A DNA stretch of 64,000 bases from Microbacteriaceae bacterium (GTDB lineage Bacteria > Actinomycetota > Actinomycetes > Actinomycetales > Microbacteriaceae), in assembly GCA_014377425.1 (NCBI GenBank), contig JACMPQ010000049.1, positions 27,262 through 91,261 on the forward strand, given 5' to 3'. Numbering within the stretch: the first letter of the stretch is position 1; every line of letters starts with the position of its first letter. This document shows, piece by piece, positions 9,901 to 18,360 of the stretch. The position numbers and the translations under genes are program-made. The notes under the pieces were generated by a model that searched no databases, was not told where the DNA came from, and saw only the letters and a list, made by a program, of their open reading frames with translations.

Positions 9901-10489
9901 CCAGGCCGTGGTCCATGATTTCGCAGAAATAATTCTCTGTGCCAAAGATGTCACGAAAGTCGCTGGCCGCCTTGACCGCTTCGTCGTACTGCCCGAGGCG
10001 CAGACGAGTTTGCACCTCACTACTGGGGCAGCCGGTGGTTGCGATGAGCCCGGCGGAGTAGTCGCTCAACAGTTCGCGGTCCATGCGGGGCTTGAAGTAA
10101 TAGCCCTCGAGCGACGCCCGCGAGGAGAGCCGAAAGAGGTTGTGCATGCCCTCGGTGGAATGGGACAGCATCGTGAGGTGGGTGTAGGCGCCGGAGCCCG
10201 AGACGTCGTCCTGGCCGCCGTTGCCCCAGCGAATCCGGGTGCGATCCCCGCGCGCGGTTCCCGGAGTGATGTACGCCTCGGTACCGATAATCGGCTTGAT
10301 TCCGGCTTGGGTGGCGGTGCGCCAGAAGTCGTAGGCGCCAAACATGTTTCCGTGGTCGGTCACCGCGATTGCCGGCATCCCCTGCTCGACCGCTGCCATA
10401 ATCAGGGGGCCGACGCGCGCTGCACCATCGAGCATCGAGTACTCGCTGTGGACATGCAAATGAACGAACGATTTAGAGCTGAGGGCCAA
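6974..10489 (-). CDS. dnaE: DNA polymerase III alpha subunit (DnaE1 type)
   Basis: Replicative polymerase, 1171 residues. Domains in order: PHP domain (from about residue 8; metal-binding HLHVHSEYS and TDHGNMFG intact), polymerase palm with catalytic Asp414 and Asp416 in PDFDVDFDERRR, fingers/thumb, (HhH)2 region near 870-930, and a C-terminal OB fold (VTLAGLVTSV...) ending in a short tau-binding-like tail. The intact PHP metal ligands suggest the PHP domain is an active 3'-5' proofreading exonuclease, as shown for M. tuberculosis DnaE1; this is inference here. Size and PHP-palm-OB order fit DnaE1, not the error-prone DnaE2. It lies about 100 bases downstream of the rluD-type gene. Confidence 0.97.
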   Translation of the reverse strand: MALSSKSFVHLHVHSEYSMLDGAARVGPLIMAAVEQGMPAIAVTDHGNMFGAYDFWRTATQAGIKPIIGTEAYITPGTARGDRTRIRWGNGGQDDVSGSGAYTHLTMLSHSTEGMHNLFRLSSRASLEGYYFKPRMDRELLSDYSAGLIATTGCPSSEVQTRLRLGQYDEAVKAASDFRDIFGTENYFCEIMDHGLGIERRVMGDLLKLAKQLDLPLVATNDLHYTHAHDSTSHAALLCVQSGTTLDDPNRFKFDADEFYLKTAEQMRHLFRDHPDACDNTLLIAERCDVVFDEKANYMPVFPVPAGETEETWFAKEIEIGLNKRYRGVIPQASRDQAIYETGVISQMGFPGYFLVVADFINWARANGIRVGPGRGSGAGSIAAYALGITDLDPLRHGLIFERFLNPDRVSMPDFDVDFDERRRGEVIRYVTEKYGDDRVAQIVTYGTIKAKQALKDSSRVLGFPYGMGEKLTKAMPPTIMGKDIPLTGIMDKDHPRWKEAADLRAVIESDPDARTVFDTALGIENLKRQWGVHAAGVIMSSQPLLDIIPIMKRELDGQVVTQFDYPACEALGLIKMDFLGLRNLTIIDDALENILTNRGQKLVLEDLELDDPIAYALLARGDTLGVFQLDGGPMRSLLRLMRPDNFEDISAVIALYRPGPMGANSHTNYALRKTGQQPIVAIHPELAEPLEDVLGATYGLIVYQEQVMSIAQKLAGFSLGQADLLRRAMGKKKKSELDKQFEGFSAGMAANGYSDAAVKTLWDILLPFSDYAFNKAHSAAYGVLSYWTAYLKAHYPAEYMAALLTSVGDSKDKLAIYLNECRRMGIRVLAPDVNESIAFFAAVGDDIRFGLGAVRNVGFAVVEQVRSARVEKGTFTTFHDFLAKIPISAVNKRTVESLIKAGAFDTLGSTRRALLEIHEDAVESAVSVKRNEANGQVGFDFDSLWDDPSEVASVPERPEWSKRDKLAFEREMLGLYVSDHPLAGLELQLAKHASSSIAEILTSDASIDGETVTLAGLVTSVQHRTARNSGNQYGLLQLEDFGGEITVMFLGKSYQEFSAGFEADQVVVIRGRVSVRDDGMNMHAVNMFTPDLGQSVGSGPLVISMPEHRATFEVVTSLNNALVRHTGDTEVRLKLIKGSTARLFEVPIPVTVSADLYGELKSILGPNCLT

Positions 10490-10593
10490 GAATTTCTCCG
10501 ACGAACCGTTGATGGTGTGCTGCTCTGAGACTACTTCGACCCTCCGGTGGTCTCGACTAGCCGATGGGTCTTAGCTAGCGTGTGGCGAGCTGA

Positions 10594-11514
10594 CTAGTCC
10601 GCCCGCAGAACGTCGAGTGCACGCTGCAAATCGGTGGGGTACTCTGAGCGGTAAATCACCGGTTCACCAGTAGCCGGATGCACGAACCCGAGCTGCAGGG
10701 CGTGCAACCACTGGCGGCTCAGACCGAGCTTCGCGGAGATCGACGGGTCTGCGCCGTACATTGCATCACCAACGCAGGGATGCCGCTGGGCAGCCATGTG
10801 CACCCGAATTTGGTGCGTGCGACCGGTCTCCAGGTGGATCTCCAACAGCGAGGCACTCGGGAACGCTTCGAGGGTCTCGTAGTGGGTGATGGAATCTTTG
10901 CCGGATGACACCACCGCAAATTTCCAACTCGATCCCGGGTGACGCCCAATCGGCGCATCAATCGTGCCGGCGAGGGGATCTGGATGCCCCTGAACAACTG
11001 CGTGGTAGATCTTGTCGACCTCACGGTCGTGAAACAGGCGCTTGAGCTCGGTATAGGCACGTTCAGACTTAGCCACCACCATTAGGCCGCTCGTGCCGGC
11101 ATCCAATCGGTGAACAATCCCGGCACGTTCGGATGCCCCGGAAGTGGAGATTCTGAAACCCGCCCCGGCAAGAGCGCCCAGAACGGTGGGTCCGGTCCAC
11201 CCGACCGAGGGGTGAGCGGCAACGCCCACCGGCTTATCGACAACCACAAGGTCGTCGTCGTCGTGAACGATGGTGAGCTCCGGTACATGAATCGGGATGA
11301 TGACGGGGGCTTCTTTATTTTCCCAACTCACCTCGAGCCAGCTGTCGGCCTGAAGCCGGTCGGACTTGCCGAGCATCACGCCATCAGCGGAAACTCCTCC
11401 GCCGGCGGCGACCTCTGCCGCGAACGTGCGAGAGATCCCGAGAAGACGGGCGAGGCCCGCGTCTACGCGTTCACCGGCAAGCCCTTCGGGCACGGGCATG
11501 CTTCGGTTTTCCAT
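10594..11514 (-). CDS. RluA/RluD-family 23S rRNA pseudouridine synthase
   Basis: Isomerises uridines in large-subunit rRNA. The 306-residue protein has an N-terminal S4 RNA-binding domain (about 14-75) and the catalytic domain with Asp138 in the family motif [15 protein letters not shown]. It is 2 bases downstream of the lspA stop, the same pairing of lspA with an RluD-like gene found in many bacteria, and is likely co-transcribed with divIVA and lspA. RluD-type specificity (positions in helix 69) is probable but cannot be proved from sequence. The first ATG at 11514 or the internal one at codon 6 may be used. Confidence 0.92.
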   Translation of the reverse strand: MENRSMPVPEGLAGERVDAGLARLLGISRTFAAEVAAGGGVSADGVMLGKSDRLQADSWLEVSWENKEAPVIIPIHVPELTIVHDDDDLVVVDKPVGVAAHPSVGWTGPTVLGALAGAGFRISTSGASERAGIVHRLDAGTSGLMVVAKSERAYTELKRLFHDREVDKIYHAVVQGHPDPLAGTIDAPIGRHPGSSWKFAVVSSGKDSITHYETLEAFPSASLLEIHLETGRTHQIRVHMAAQRHPCVGDAMYGADPSISAKLGLSRQWLHALQLGFVHPATGEPVIYRSEYPTDLQRALDVLRAD

Positions 11515-11516
11515 GT

Positions 11517-12068
11517 TTAGCCTTTTCGAGCGGTAGTTGATCTAGTGTTCTGTCCGCCGAGACCGATACCGCGCGCCGTCAGAATTATGAAGAGGCCCAT
11601 GCTGGCGACAATGAAGGAATCCGCGATGTTGAAAACAGCAGGGAACCCAATGACCTGGATGAAGTCGACAACATGGCCGACGCCGAAGCCCGGTTCACGG
11701 AAAAGACGGTCGGTGAGGTTGCCTGTGGTGCCACCGAGCAGCATCCCGAAGAGAACGGCCCAGGCGACGGAGCGGATTTTTCGCGCGACCACCACGATGA
11801 ACACGGTCACAGCAGCCGCCGCAATAGAGAAGATCCAGGTTGATCCGCTCGCTATCGAAAAGGCAGCTCCGGCGTTTCTCACCAAATAGAACTGAAGCAC
11901 CGGTCCAAGGACCGGCACCTGCTCAGCCGCGACAAGGTGTTGCACTACCCAGAATTTACTGAGCTGGTCGAAGGAGTAGACAACGAGGGCCACCGTCGCG
12001 AGCGCAGAAAGCGCTCGAACGCTAATCCTGGTCGAAGGAACCGACGCTGTCGGCTCAGTTACCGCCAA
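11517..12068 (-). CDS. lspA: Lipoprotein signal peptidase (signal peptidase II)
   Basis: Membrane aspartyl protease that removes signal peptides from prolipoproteins after lipid attachment. The 183 residues contain four hydrophobic segments (about 18-38, 64-92, 100-118, 146-168). The two catalytic aspartates are in the expected motifs, Asp120 (GNLTDRLF) and Asp150 (FNIADSF), and the DQLSKFW and VRNAGAAFS signatures are present. It overlaps the end of divIVA by 14 bases, so translation is probably coupled. The ctaC lipobox in this window is one likely substrate. Confidence 0.96.
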   Translation of the reverse strand: MAVTEPTASVPSTRISVRALSALATVALVVYSFDQLSKFWVVQHLVAAEQVPVLGPVLQFYLVRNAGAAFSIASGSTWIFSIAAAAVTVFIVVVARKIRSVAWAVLFGMLLGGTTGNLTDRLFREPGFGVGHVVDFIQVIGFPAVFNIADSFIVASMGLFIILTARGIGLGGQNTRSTTARKG

Positions 12069-12747
12069 CGCCTTGGTAACTTACCGGTGAAGACCCGGTG
12101 TTCGAAGAGGCTGCGTCTGACGACGAATCCCCACTCGCTGAGCCGCCTGATGCCTCCAGCTCAAGGAGCTGATCTTCGATGTAGGTCTTCAGCTTCGAAC
12201 GGTAGTCCCGCTCGAAGGAACGCAGCTCGGCAATCTGGCCTTCGGCCTCGACACGTTCCGAGTCGAGCTTTGCAACCTGAGTACGATGTAGCGACTCGGC
12301 TTCCGAAACCAGACGCGCGGCGGTCGCTTCGCCGTCGGCGATGAGTGCTTCGCGACGCTCGACACCCTCCTTGACATGCTCCTCGTGCAGGCGACGCGCG
12401 AGCAGTAGCAGGCTGTTGGCGGTGCTGGTTTCAGCCTCTGCTTCGGCATCTACGGAGGAGACAACCGGTGCGGACACGACGACTGCAGGGGCCTCAACGA
12501 CGGGAGCAGCTTCGATGCCAGCCTCGCCGTTGGATTCGTTCGTCGATCCCCCGCCACGCTGAAGTTCGCTTATGCGAGATTCGTTTCCGATGAGTCGCTG
12601 GCGCAACTCCTCGTTTTCTTGACCCAGACGACGCAGCTCCACCACTACTTCGTCGAGGAAATCGTCAACCTCGTCTTGGTCGTAACCCTCCCGAAATTTG
12701 GTCGGCTGAAAGCGCTTGTTGACAACATCTTCGGGAGTCAAAGCCAT
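12055..12747 (-). CDS. divIVA: DivIVA/Wag31 polar growth and division-site protein
   Basis: Coiled-coil scaffold that marks negatively curved membrane at poles and septum and organises wall synthesis in Actinobacteria. From the ATG at 12747 (GAGGTGACCACC just upstream) it has 230 residues. The N-terminal lipid-binding motif MALTPEDVVNKRFQPTKFRE is canonical, followed by a first coiled coil (about 30-62), an Ala/Val/Pro/Glu-rich linker (about 68-110) and a second coiled coil to about 195. The tail is Ser/Gly-rich. A GTG/ATG at 12768 would add seven residues and is unlikely. It ends the dcw cluster, as Wag31 does in M. tuberculosis. Confidence 0.95.
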   Translation of the reverse strand: MALTPEDVVNKRFQPTKFREGYDQDEVDDFLDEVVVELRRLGQENEELRQRLIGNESRISELQRGGGSTNESNGEAGIEAAPVVEAPAVVVSAPVVSSVDAEAEAETSTANSLLLLARRLHEEHVKEGVERREALIADGEATAARLVSEAESLHRTQVAKLDSERVEAEGQIAELRSFERDYRSKLKTYIEDQLLELEASGGSASGDSSSDAASSNTGSSPVSYQGVGGN

Positions 12748-12922
12748 GGTGGTCACCTCAAATTTCATCGATACATCGGTTTACGTCAAGACCACGCTAG
12801 CAAACTAACGCCGGGGGGCGACGCACATCTTGCCCGGTCGGTCGATTTGCCCGACGCCACGCCTGAAATCGAGTCGAGAGCGAAAAGTGGACCCGACTCG
12901 AAAATCTCGATTCAGACCGTAC

Positions 12923-13219
12923 TTAGCGCATGAACGGGCTGACCAGTGACATCAAAATAATGACTCCCAGCATCACAATGCTCCAGCCAAAATCGAGAGC
13001 GAGACCACCGATACGCAGCGGAGGAATTACTCTCCGTACCGCCCGAACCGGTGGATCCGTGATGGTGAATACGGCTTCGGCGACAACCAGCCCCACTCCG
13101 CTCGGCCGCCAGTTACGCGCGAAGCTCCGTGCGAGGTCGAGAAGGAAGCGAGCCCACATCGTCAAGAAAAAGACGAGAAGTGCAAAGTAGGCAGCGGAGG
13201 CGATAACGGTGACGATCAC
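12923..13219 (-). CDS. YggT-family membrane protein
   Basis: Small integral membrane protein, 98 residues, with hydrophobic segments at about 5-25 and 70-95 and the conserved YggT stretch FTITDPPVRAVRRVIPP between them. It sits between sepF and divIVA, its standard place in Gram-positive dcw clusters (the Rv2146c position). Function is not settled; a role in membrane organisation at division or osmotic tolerance has been proposed for the family. Confidence 0.9.
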   Translation of the reverse strand: MIVTVIASAAYFALLVFFLTMWARFLLDLARSFARNWRPSGVGLVVAEAVFTITDPPVRAVRRVIPPLRIGGLALDFGWSIVMLGVIILMSLVSPFMR

Positions 13220-13299
13220 AGTACCGAGGGTAGTTCATCCCGCTAGCTGAGAGCCTCCGTGCCGCTGCGCACTACTTTCGACGTGAGCTAAGCCGCAAG

Positions 13300-13794
13300 C
13301 TAGTGAGCGGCGAAGAAAGCAGCATCGACATCCGGTTCCACATCAGCTTGGTCGCCGGAAACCAGAACATGCGCTGGGGACAACAGAAACACCTGTTTGG
13401 TTACGCGCTCGATCTTGCCGAAAAGTCCCTGGGAAAGCCCGCTGGCGAAGTCGATAAGGCGACGTGCCTCGGGCTCACTCATGAGCGACAGATTGATGAT
13501 CACAGGGATACCATCGCGAAAGCTCTCGGCAATGACCTGAGCGTCTTTGTAGTGACGGGGATGAACCGTGAGAATTTCATTCATTTCGGCGGGGGCTGCA
13601 TTCTTTACGGGGGCGGGGGTTGTACGACGCAACGGGGTTACCGGGGCGCGACCGCTGGGCTGCGCAGCGGGAGTCATCTTCTGCTCCGGGGAGGATTCCG
13701 CGTGGGGGGCCTGTGCCGGGGTGGTTTCTTGAAGGTCGAATTCTTCGTCGGCTAAACCGAGGTAGACCATCGTTTTACGCAGTGGATTAGCCAT
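13300..13794 (-). CDS. sepF: Cell division protein SepF
   Basis: FtsZ membrane anchor that aligns and bundles FtsZ filaments. The 164 residues begin with an amphipathic membrane-targeting helix ([18 protein letters not shown]), then a Pro/Ala-rich linker (about 22-70), and the compact SepF domain (about 72-155) with IVNLSLM-like [20 protein letters not shown] and a C-terminal FLLSPAHV strand. It is located downstream of ftsZ-yggS, as in mycobacteria. It is probably essential here because no FtsA or ZipA gene is seen near ftsZ. Confidence 0.95.
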   Translation of the reverse strand: MANPLRKTMVYLGLADEEFDLQETTPAQAPHAESSPEQKMTPAAQPSGRAPVTPLRRTTPAPVKNAAPAEMNEILTVHPRHYKDAQVIAESFRDGIPVIINLSLMSEPEARRLIDFASGLSQGLFGKIERVTKQVFLLSPAHVLVSGDQADVEPDVDAAFFAAH

Positions 13795-13827
13795 TCGTTG
13801 CCTCCTGTTGGATCTTCTGTTTTGACA

Positions 13828-14649
13828 TTATTCGGCGACCGGACGTAACCCGGTGATTGCCGACCCAATTCGTAGGTGTGTCGCACCCTCAAGGATGGCC
13901 GCTCGGTAGTCCCCGGACATCCCGGCCGAAATGAAGCGTGCCGTGGGAACAACTCGGATGAGCGACTCCGAGATCTGACGAAGTCGAGCAAAAGCTGGCC
14001 GCGGTTCCTCTCCGAGGGGAGCGACGGCCATGACGCCAAGAAGCTGTAGTCCCGGATGAAGCGAGATTCTCTCGGCCAGTCGGTCAACCTCAGCCGGGGC
14101 GACACCGCCGCGAGCGGCATCCGACGTCTGAGCGATATCCGGTGACAGGTTTACCTGAATAAAAACCCCAACTGGACTGGCACTGGCACTGGCTGTGGCG
14201 GTGGCAGTAGCAGTAGCAGTAGCAGTAGCAGTAGTGCTGGCGCCTTCTACTGACGCTCCAGAAGTCAATGCGTCGATCAGATTATTCCGATCGATGGAGT
14301 GAATCACACTGGCGTAGCGCGCCACGGCTCGTGCCTTTTTGCTCTGCAATTGGCCGATGAAGTGCCAGCGGAGATCGATCGCGTCGAGCTCTTCGCTTTT
14401 TACCTGAGCCTCTTGATGGCGGCTCTCACCGAAATCTGTAATCCCCAAATCCAGAAGTGCTCGAATGAGCGAAATCGGCTGAAACTTGGTGATCACAATG
14501 AGCGTCGCTTCTGACTGCTCCCGCCCCGCATCTGACAGCGCCAGCGCCACCTCGCCTTGCACGGTCGCAAGACGTTCACTCAGCGTTGGGGCAAGTGCTG
14601 CCACCGAAGTGGACTCCGCTGCGGACGCTGATACTGAATCCTCAGCCAT
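13828..14649 (-). CDS. yggS: YggS/PLPBP-family pyridoxal-phosphate homeostasis protein with repeat insertion
   Basis: PLP-binding protein of the alanine-racemase N-terminal fold that keeps vitamin B6 and amino-acid pools balanced. At 273 residues it is longer than the usual 225-245. The PLP lysine is Lys55 (IVITKFQPISL), and FGESRHQEAQVK, WHFIGQLQSKKA and the C-terminal SAGMSGDYRAAI phosphate-binding region are intact. The extra length comes from an alternating Ala-Thr/Ala-Ser run at about residues 139-158. It lies between the SIDRNNL helix and the FIQVNLS strand and is encoded by a degenerate hexanucleotide repeat. It begins 3 bases after the ftsZ stop; the pgeF/yfiH gene that often separates them is absent. 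Confidence 0.93.
   Translation of the reverse strand: MAEDSVSASAAESTSVAALAPTLSERLATVQGEVALALSDAGREQSEATLIVITKFQPISLIRALLDLGITDFGESRHQEAQVKSEELDAIDLRWHFIGQLQSKKARAVARYASVIHSIDRNNLIDALTSGASVEGASTTATATATATATATASASASPVGVFIQVNLSPDIAQTSDAARGGVAPAEVDRLAERISLHPGLQLLGVMAVAPLGEEPRPAFARLRQISESLIRVVPTARFISAGMSGDYRAAILEGATHLRIGSAITGLRPVAE
14179..14236 (-). repeat. Degenerate hexanucleotide tandem repeat inside yggS
   Basis: On the plus strand, six-base units run as GGCACT, GGCACT, GGCTGT, GGCGGT, then GCAGTA five times exactly (14204-14233). Each unit is two codons, so gain or loss changes the Ala-Thr/Ala-Ser linker length without shifting the frame. Confidence 0.9.
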
Positions 14650-14652
14650 CGG

Positions 14653-15780
14653 CTATTTGAGGAAATCAGGAATGTCAAGATCGTCGTCGGATTCGGCGTC
14701 AAACGCCGGATCCTTGGCGATCGGGAATTCCGCGCGGGACGTCGGCTCCGCGGGGGTTACCGCCTCCGCGGACGGTACTACCGGTGCGCTTTCAACGCTT
14801 CCAGCACGACGCTCCGGCTTCTTCAGCTCCGGTTCACCATTGTCGAATCCGGCAGCGATCACCGTGACACGAACTTCATCCCCGAGGGTGTCATCGATAA
14901 CCGCGCCGAAGATGATGTTTGCCTCGGGGTGAACTGCTTCTTGCACCAATCGAGCCGCATCGTTGATTTCGAAAATTCCAAGGTTGGATCCGCCCTGAAT
15001 CGACAGGAGGACTCCATGGGCACCATCGATGCTCGCCTCCAAGAGCGGCGAAGCGACTGCAAGCTCGGCAGCCTTGATCGCGCGGTCAGCCCCACGTGCC
15101 GAACCGATTCCCATTAGAGCGGAACCCGCGCCCTGCATGACCGATTTGACGTCGGCGAAGTCGAGGTTGATGAGCCCCGGGGTAGTTATGAGGTCGGTGA
15201 TCCCTTGGACCCCGGCAAGAAGAACTTGGTCGGCCGTGGCAAATGCCTCGAGGAAGCTGATTCCCCGGTCGCTGATTTCAAGCAATCGGTCATTGGGGAC
15301 AACGATTAGGGTGTCGACTTCGCTTTTCAGCGCGGCGATTCCGATTTCCGCCTGAGCGGCGCGGCGCTTTCCCTCGAAACCAAAGGGTCGAGTGACTACA
15401 CCGATGGTCAGCGCACCGATCGACTTTGCGATTCGGGCTACCACCGGAGCCCCACCGGTTCCGGTTCCGCCACCCTCGCCCGCGGTAACAAATACCATGT
15501 CGGCGCCGGCAAGCGCCTCTTCGATCTCCTCAGCGTGATCTTCCGCTGCTCGGCGCCCCACCTCTGGGTCGGCACCCGCGCCAAGACCGCGAGTCAACTC
15601 ACGACCGACATCCAATTTCACATCGGCGTCGCTCATCAGCAAAGCCTGTGCATCGGTGTTGATCGCGATGAACTCCACGCCGCGCAGGCCCAACTCGATC
15701 ATTCGGTTGACGGCGTTGACACCGCCACCACCGATTCCGACGACCTTGATAACGGCCAAATAGTTTTGATTCGAGCTCAC
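14653..15780 (-). CDS. ftsZ: Cell division protein FtsZ
   Basis: Tubulin-like GTPase that forms the division ring. The 375-residue protein shows [13 protein letters not shown] near the N-terminus, the tubulin signature GGGTGTGG at 103-110, the T7 catalytic loop around [11 protein letters not shown], and the C-terminal partner-binding peptide [10 protein letters not shown] at the very end (SepF/FtsW binding). The variable linker (about 318-362) is short. The 146-base gap upstream (to ftsQ) is the largest inside the dcw cluster and probably holds an ftsZ promoter; a GGAGGCCTC sequence precedes the start. Confidence 0.98.
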   Translation of the reverse strand: MSSNQNYLAVIKVVGIGGGGVNAVNRMIELGLRGVEFIAINTDAQALLMSDADVKLDVGRELTRGLGAGADPEVGRRAAEDHAEEIEEALAGADMVFVTAGEGGGTGTGGAPVVARIAKSIGALTIGVVTRPFGFEGKRRAAQAEIGIAALKSEVDTLIVVPNDRLLEISDRGISFLEAFATADQVLLAGVQGITDLITTPGLINLDFADVKSVMQGAGSALMGIGSARGADRAIKAAELAVASPLLEASIDGAHGVLLSIQGGSNLGIFEINDAARLVQEAVHPEANIIFGAVIDDTLGDEVRVTVIAAGFDNGEPELKKPERRAGSVESAPVVPSAEAVTPAEPTSRAEFPIAKDPAFDAESDDDLDIPDFLK

Positions 15781-15926
15781 TGAGGCCTCCGCTGGTGACT
15801 CTCAACCTCAACTGGAGGCTTAAAGTCATACTAAGTATACAATTCCTGTTCAGAGGCTAGGGTGCTCGGCGGGGAGCGGTGAGGACTCGCTCCGCGTGTC
15901 GAAAAGTCGGTGGAAAAACTTTTCCC

Positions 15927-16913
15927 TCACCGATAGGTGAGTTGACCGGGGGCGGAGACGTTGTACTCGGTGACGTTGGGGTAATTTTTGGCTAACACCG
16001 CCGACAACACTCGTGCTTTGTAGGCGGACCGATCGGCACTGCCCCAGAGAATTTTGGCACCACCGCCGGCCAGACTCAGGTTCACGTTGTCCGTGCTACT
16101 GGCAGTCACCGTGTCTAACTCTGCCGCCACGGTTGGCGGCAGCGCCAGAAGTACCTCGACGGCAGCACGGAAGGCGGCACTATCCGGCTTCTGCCCACCA
16201 ATGTCGATTAGGGGAATTTTTGGAAGCCGGGCGCCAGACTTCTCTATCACGACCCCTGCCGGATCGACGATTTCATATCCGTCCACAACAGCGATCGCAC
16301 CGATAGGGGCGCGCTCCACTAATCGAATGGTGAGGGTGTCGGGAGGAACAATTTCCGTAACGTAGCTACGAATTAGCGGGAAAGTCCCCAGCTCCCGAGT
16401 TATTCGATCGAAATCTACAAGCGCAAGAGGGGTATGGAGTTGTCCATCCACCACATCAAGAATGCGGGTGGAATCCAAGCGCGAAGCACCGACAATGTTG
16501 ATCTGTTTCAGTGCCAGAAGGGGTGAATAGACAGCGATCACTAACAGTGTCGCCATCACCACAATCACTCCCCCGGTGGTCGCAAGCGCCGCACGCCGAT
16601 GACGACTCCGCCTCGTGAAGCGGCGCACCTCGCTTTTCTCAAAACGACGACGTTCCCTTGTTTTTTGCCTCAAAATTTTTCGGGCGGCTTTCTCCGGGTT
16701 CGGGCCGCGGTCGCGCACGGCGGTCGCGGACTCCATCGTTGAAACACCAGCACCAAGTCGAGAACCGACCCGCACTGTGGCACGTCGGCCGACCGCGGAT
16801 GCCAATAATGCCCGACTTCCCCGCTCCGCGCGGGCCGATGCGGCACGAACCTGATCCGCGTTCGAGCTCACTCTCGAATCCGGAGCCGGGTCAAACCCCT
16901 CAGGGCGCTTCAT
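15927..16913 (-). CDS. ftsQ: Cell division protein FtsQ
   Basis: Bitopic division protein that joins FtsL and FtsB-type proteins at the septum. The 328 residues comprise a long basic cytoplasmic region (1-108), one membrane helix (about 109-129), a POTRA domain (about 136-205, [17 protein letters not shown]) and a beta domain to the C-terminus. It overlaps the 3' end of murC by 14 bases. The cytoplasmic part is long compared with enterobacterial FtsQ but normal for Actinobacteria. The first ATG at 16913 falls next to the 15-bp repeat block at the murC end. Confidence 0.93.
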   Translation of the reverse strand: MKRPEGFDPAPDSRVSSNADQVRAASARAERGSRALLASAVGRRATVRVGSRLGAGVSTMESATAVRDRGPNPEKAARKILRQKTRERRRFEKSEVRRFTRRSRHRRAALATTGGVIVVMATLLVIAVYSPLLALKQINIVGASRLDSTRILDVVDGQLHTPLALVDFDRITRELGTFPLIRSYVTEIVPPDTLTIRLVERAPIGAIAVVDGYEIVDPAGVVIEKSGARLPKIPLIDIGGQKPDSAAFRAAVEVLLALPPTVAAELDTVTASSTDNVNLSLAGGGAKILWGSADRSAYKARVLSAVLAKNYPNVTEYNVSAPGQLTYR

Positions 16914-18360
16914 CTGCCAATACCGCGAAATTCCCGTCCCACAAATTCCCGTCCGCGAAATCCCCGTCCGCGAAATTTTCGAGCGCAGCCAACAGGCTCG
17001 GAATAATCAGGTGAACATCGCCGCCACCCATGGGAATTAGGAAATCTCCGGGGCGAGCAATGGCGACCGCGTGGCTGACCGCCGCCTCCCACTCGGCGAA
17101 GTAGCCCGACCGCGAGGCATCCTGAAAACGGGAGGTGATGAGCTCACCCGACACGCCCGGTTCCGGATCTTGCCGCGCACCGTAGATGGGTACAACCAGG
17201 GTGTAATCGGCGAGAGACTCGAAGACCTCGGCAAATTCCGCTGCCAACATGCGGGTGCGCGAATACAAATGCGGTTGAAAGATCGGAATCAGCCGACCGG
17301 AGCCCACGGAGTTTCGCGCTGCGGAAAGCGCAGCGCGAATCTCGGTGGGGTGGTGAGCAAAGTCGTCGTATACCCGGATTCCACGCACCTCGCCTCGCAA
17401 CTCAAATCGCCTCTCGGTTCCGTCGAAGGTGGCAATAGCCGCACTACTGTTCTTCGGATCAAAGCCGAGTCCGGTCAGCACGGCAAAGGCTCCGGCCGCA
17501 TTGAGCGCGTTGTGAACACCCGGAACACGCAGAACCATGGGGTAATCGGCGCCCTCCCAAGACACGACAAACGAGATAGTGGCGCCCGCTTTGACTGAAT
17601 GGATGCGGACATCCGCTCCCGGCGCGAACCCGAAGGTAACCACCCGCGACGCCGACAGCCGAGGGGTGATAGCAACCGCCCCGGGGTCGTCACTGGAGAT
17701 GGCAACAAATTCGGTCGCCGCATTGGCAAAGCTAATAAACGCAGCTTCGAACGCTTCGGCAGATCTGAAGTGATCAAGGTGGTCTGGATCAACGTTGGTG
17801 ATCAGCGAGATAGCCGTGTCGTAGAGCAAAAAAGAGCCGTCGGATTCATCCGCTTCTACAACGAACAGGTCGTCGTCCCCAACAGCGGCACTGGCTCCCA
17901 GCGAGCGCATGACGCCACCATTGACAAAACTGGGGCTCGCACCGAGTGCGAGCAAGCCCTCGATGATCATCCCGGTCGACGTGGTCTTTCCGTGAGCTCC
18001 GGCAACGGCAACCAAACGTCGGTTTGATGTGAGCCAGGCCAAGGCCACAGCGCGGTGCACAGCGGGGATGTTGTGTGCTGAAGCCGCCAGAAATTCGGGG
18101 TTGTCTTCGGCAATCGCGCCGGTAACCACGAGCGTGTCTGCACCGACAACGTTCTCGGCGCGGTGACCAATCGAAATGAGCACCCCCTCCGCACGGAGCC
18201 CCGAGGTAACTTCGGTATCGCGAATGTCAGAGCCACTCACGGTGAATCCCGCAGCGACGAAGAGGTGGGCGATGCCGCTCATCCCGGCGCCACCGATTCC
18301 GACGAAGTGGACCCGTCGGGGTGCATCCGGCATGGCCTGAGAGAAATCTGACTTGATCAC
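16900..18360 (-). CDS. murC: UDP-N-acetylmuramate--L-alanine ligase
   Basis: Adds the first amino acid (normally L-Ala; some Microbacteriaceae carry Gly there) to UDP-MurNAc. The 486 residues contain the N-terminal Rossmann [13 protein letters not shown], the ATP P-loop GAHGKTTS (121-128), and the Mur ligase central and C-terminal domains ([24 protein letters not shown]). The start forms an ATGA overlap with the murG stop. The last 25 residues (about 462-486) are a repetitive Asn/Asp/Gly/Phe tail (FADG, FADG, LWDG, FAVL) encoded by 15-bp repeats, beyond the normal end of the enzyme. Confidence 0.96.
   Translation of the reverse strand: MIKSDFSQAMPDAPRRVHFVGIGGAGMSGIAHLFVAAGFTVSGSDIRDTEVTSGLRAEGVLISIGHRAENVVGADTLVVTGAIAEDNPEFLAASAHNIPAVHRAVALAWLTSNRRLVAVAGAHGKTTSTGMIIEGLLALGASPSFVNGGVMRSLGASAAVGDDDLFVVEADESDGSFLLYDTAISLITNVDPDHLDHFRSAEAFEAAFISFANAATEFVAISSDDPGAVAITPRLSASRVVTFGFAPGADVRIHSVKAGATISFVVSWEGADYPMVLRVPGVHNALNAAGAFAVLTGLGFDPKNSSAAIATFDGTERRFELRGEVRGIRVYDDFAHHPTEIRAALSAARNSVGSGRLIPIFQPHLYSRTRMLAAEFAEVFESLADYTLVVPIYGARQDPEPGVSGELITSRFQDASRSGYFAEWEAAVSHAVAIARPGDFLIPMGGGDVHLIIPSLLAALENFADGDFADGNLWDGNFAVLADEAP
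16925..16984 (-). repeat. Four tandem 15-bp units at the murC 3' end
   Basis: Units start at 16925, 16940, 16955 and 16970. The first and second differ at two positions, the third is nearly identical to the first, and the fourth is diverged in its second half. They encode five-residue steps (x-F-A-D-G) at the MurC C-terminus and lie immediately before the overlapping ftsQ start region. Confidence 0.9.

Noticed and set aside
12855..12910. CGAGTCG/CGACTCG inverted repeat upstream of divIVA
   Set aside because: Short stem with a 17-base loop and no U-run; could be a weak operator but nothing supports a terminator.
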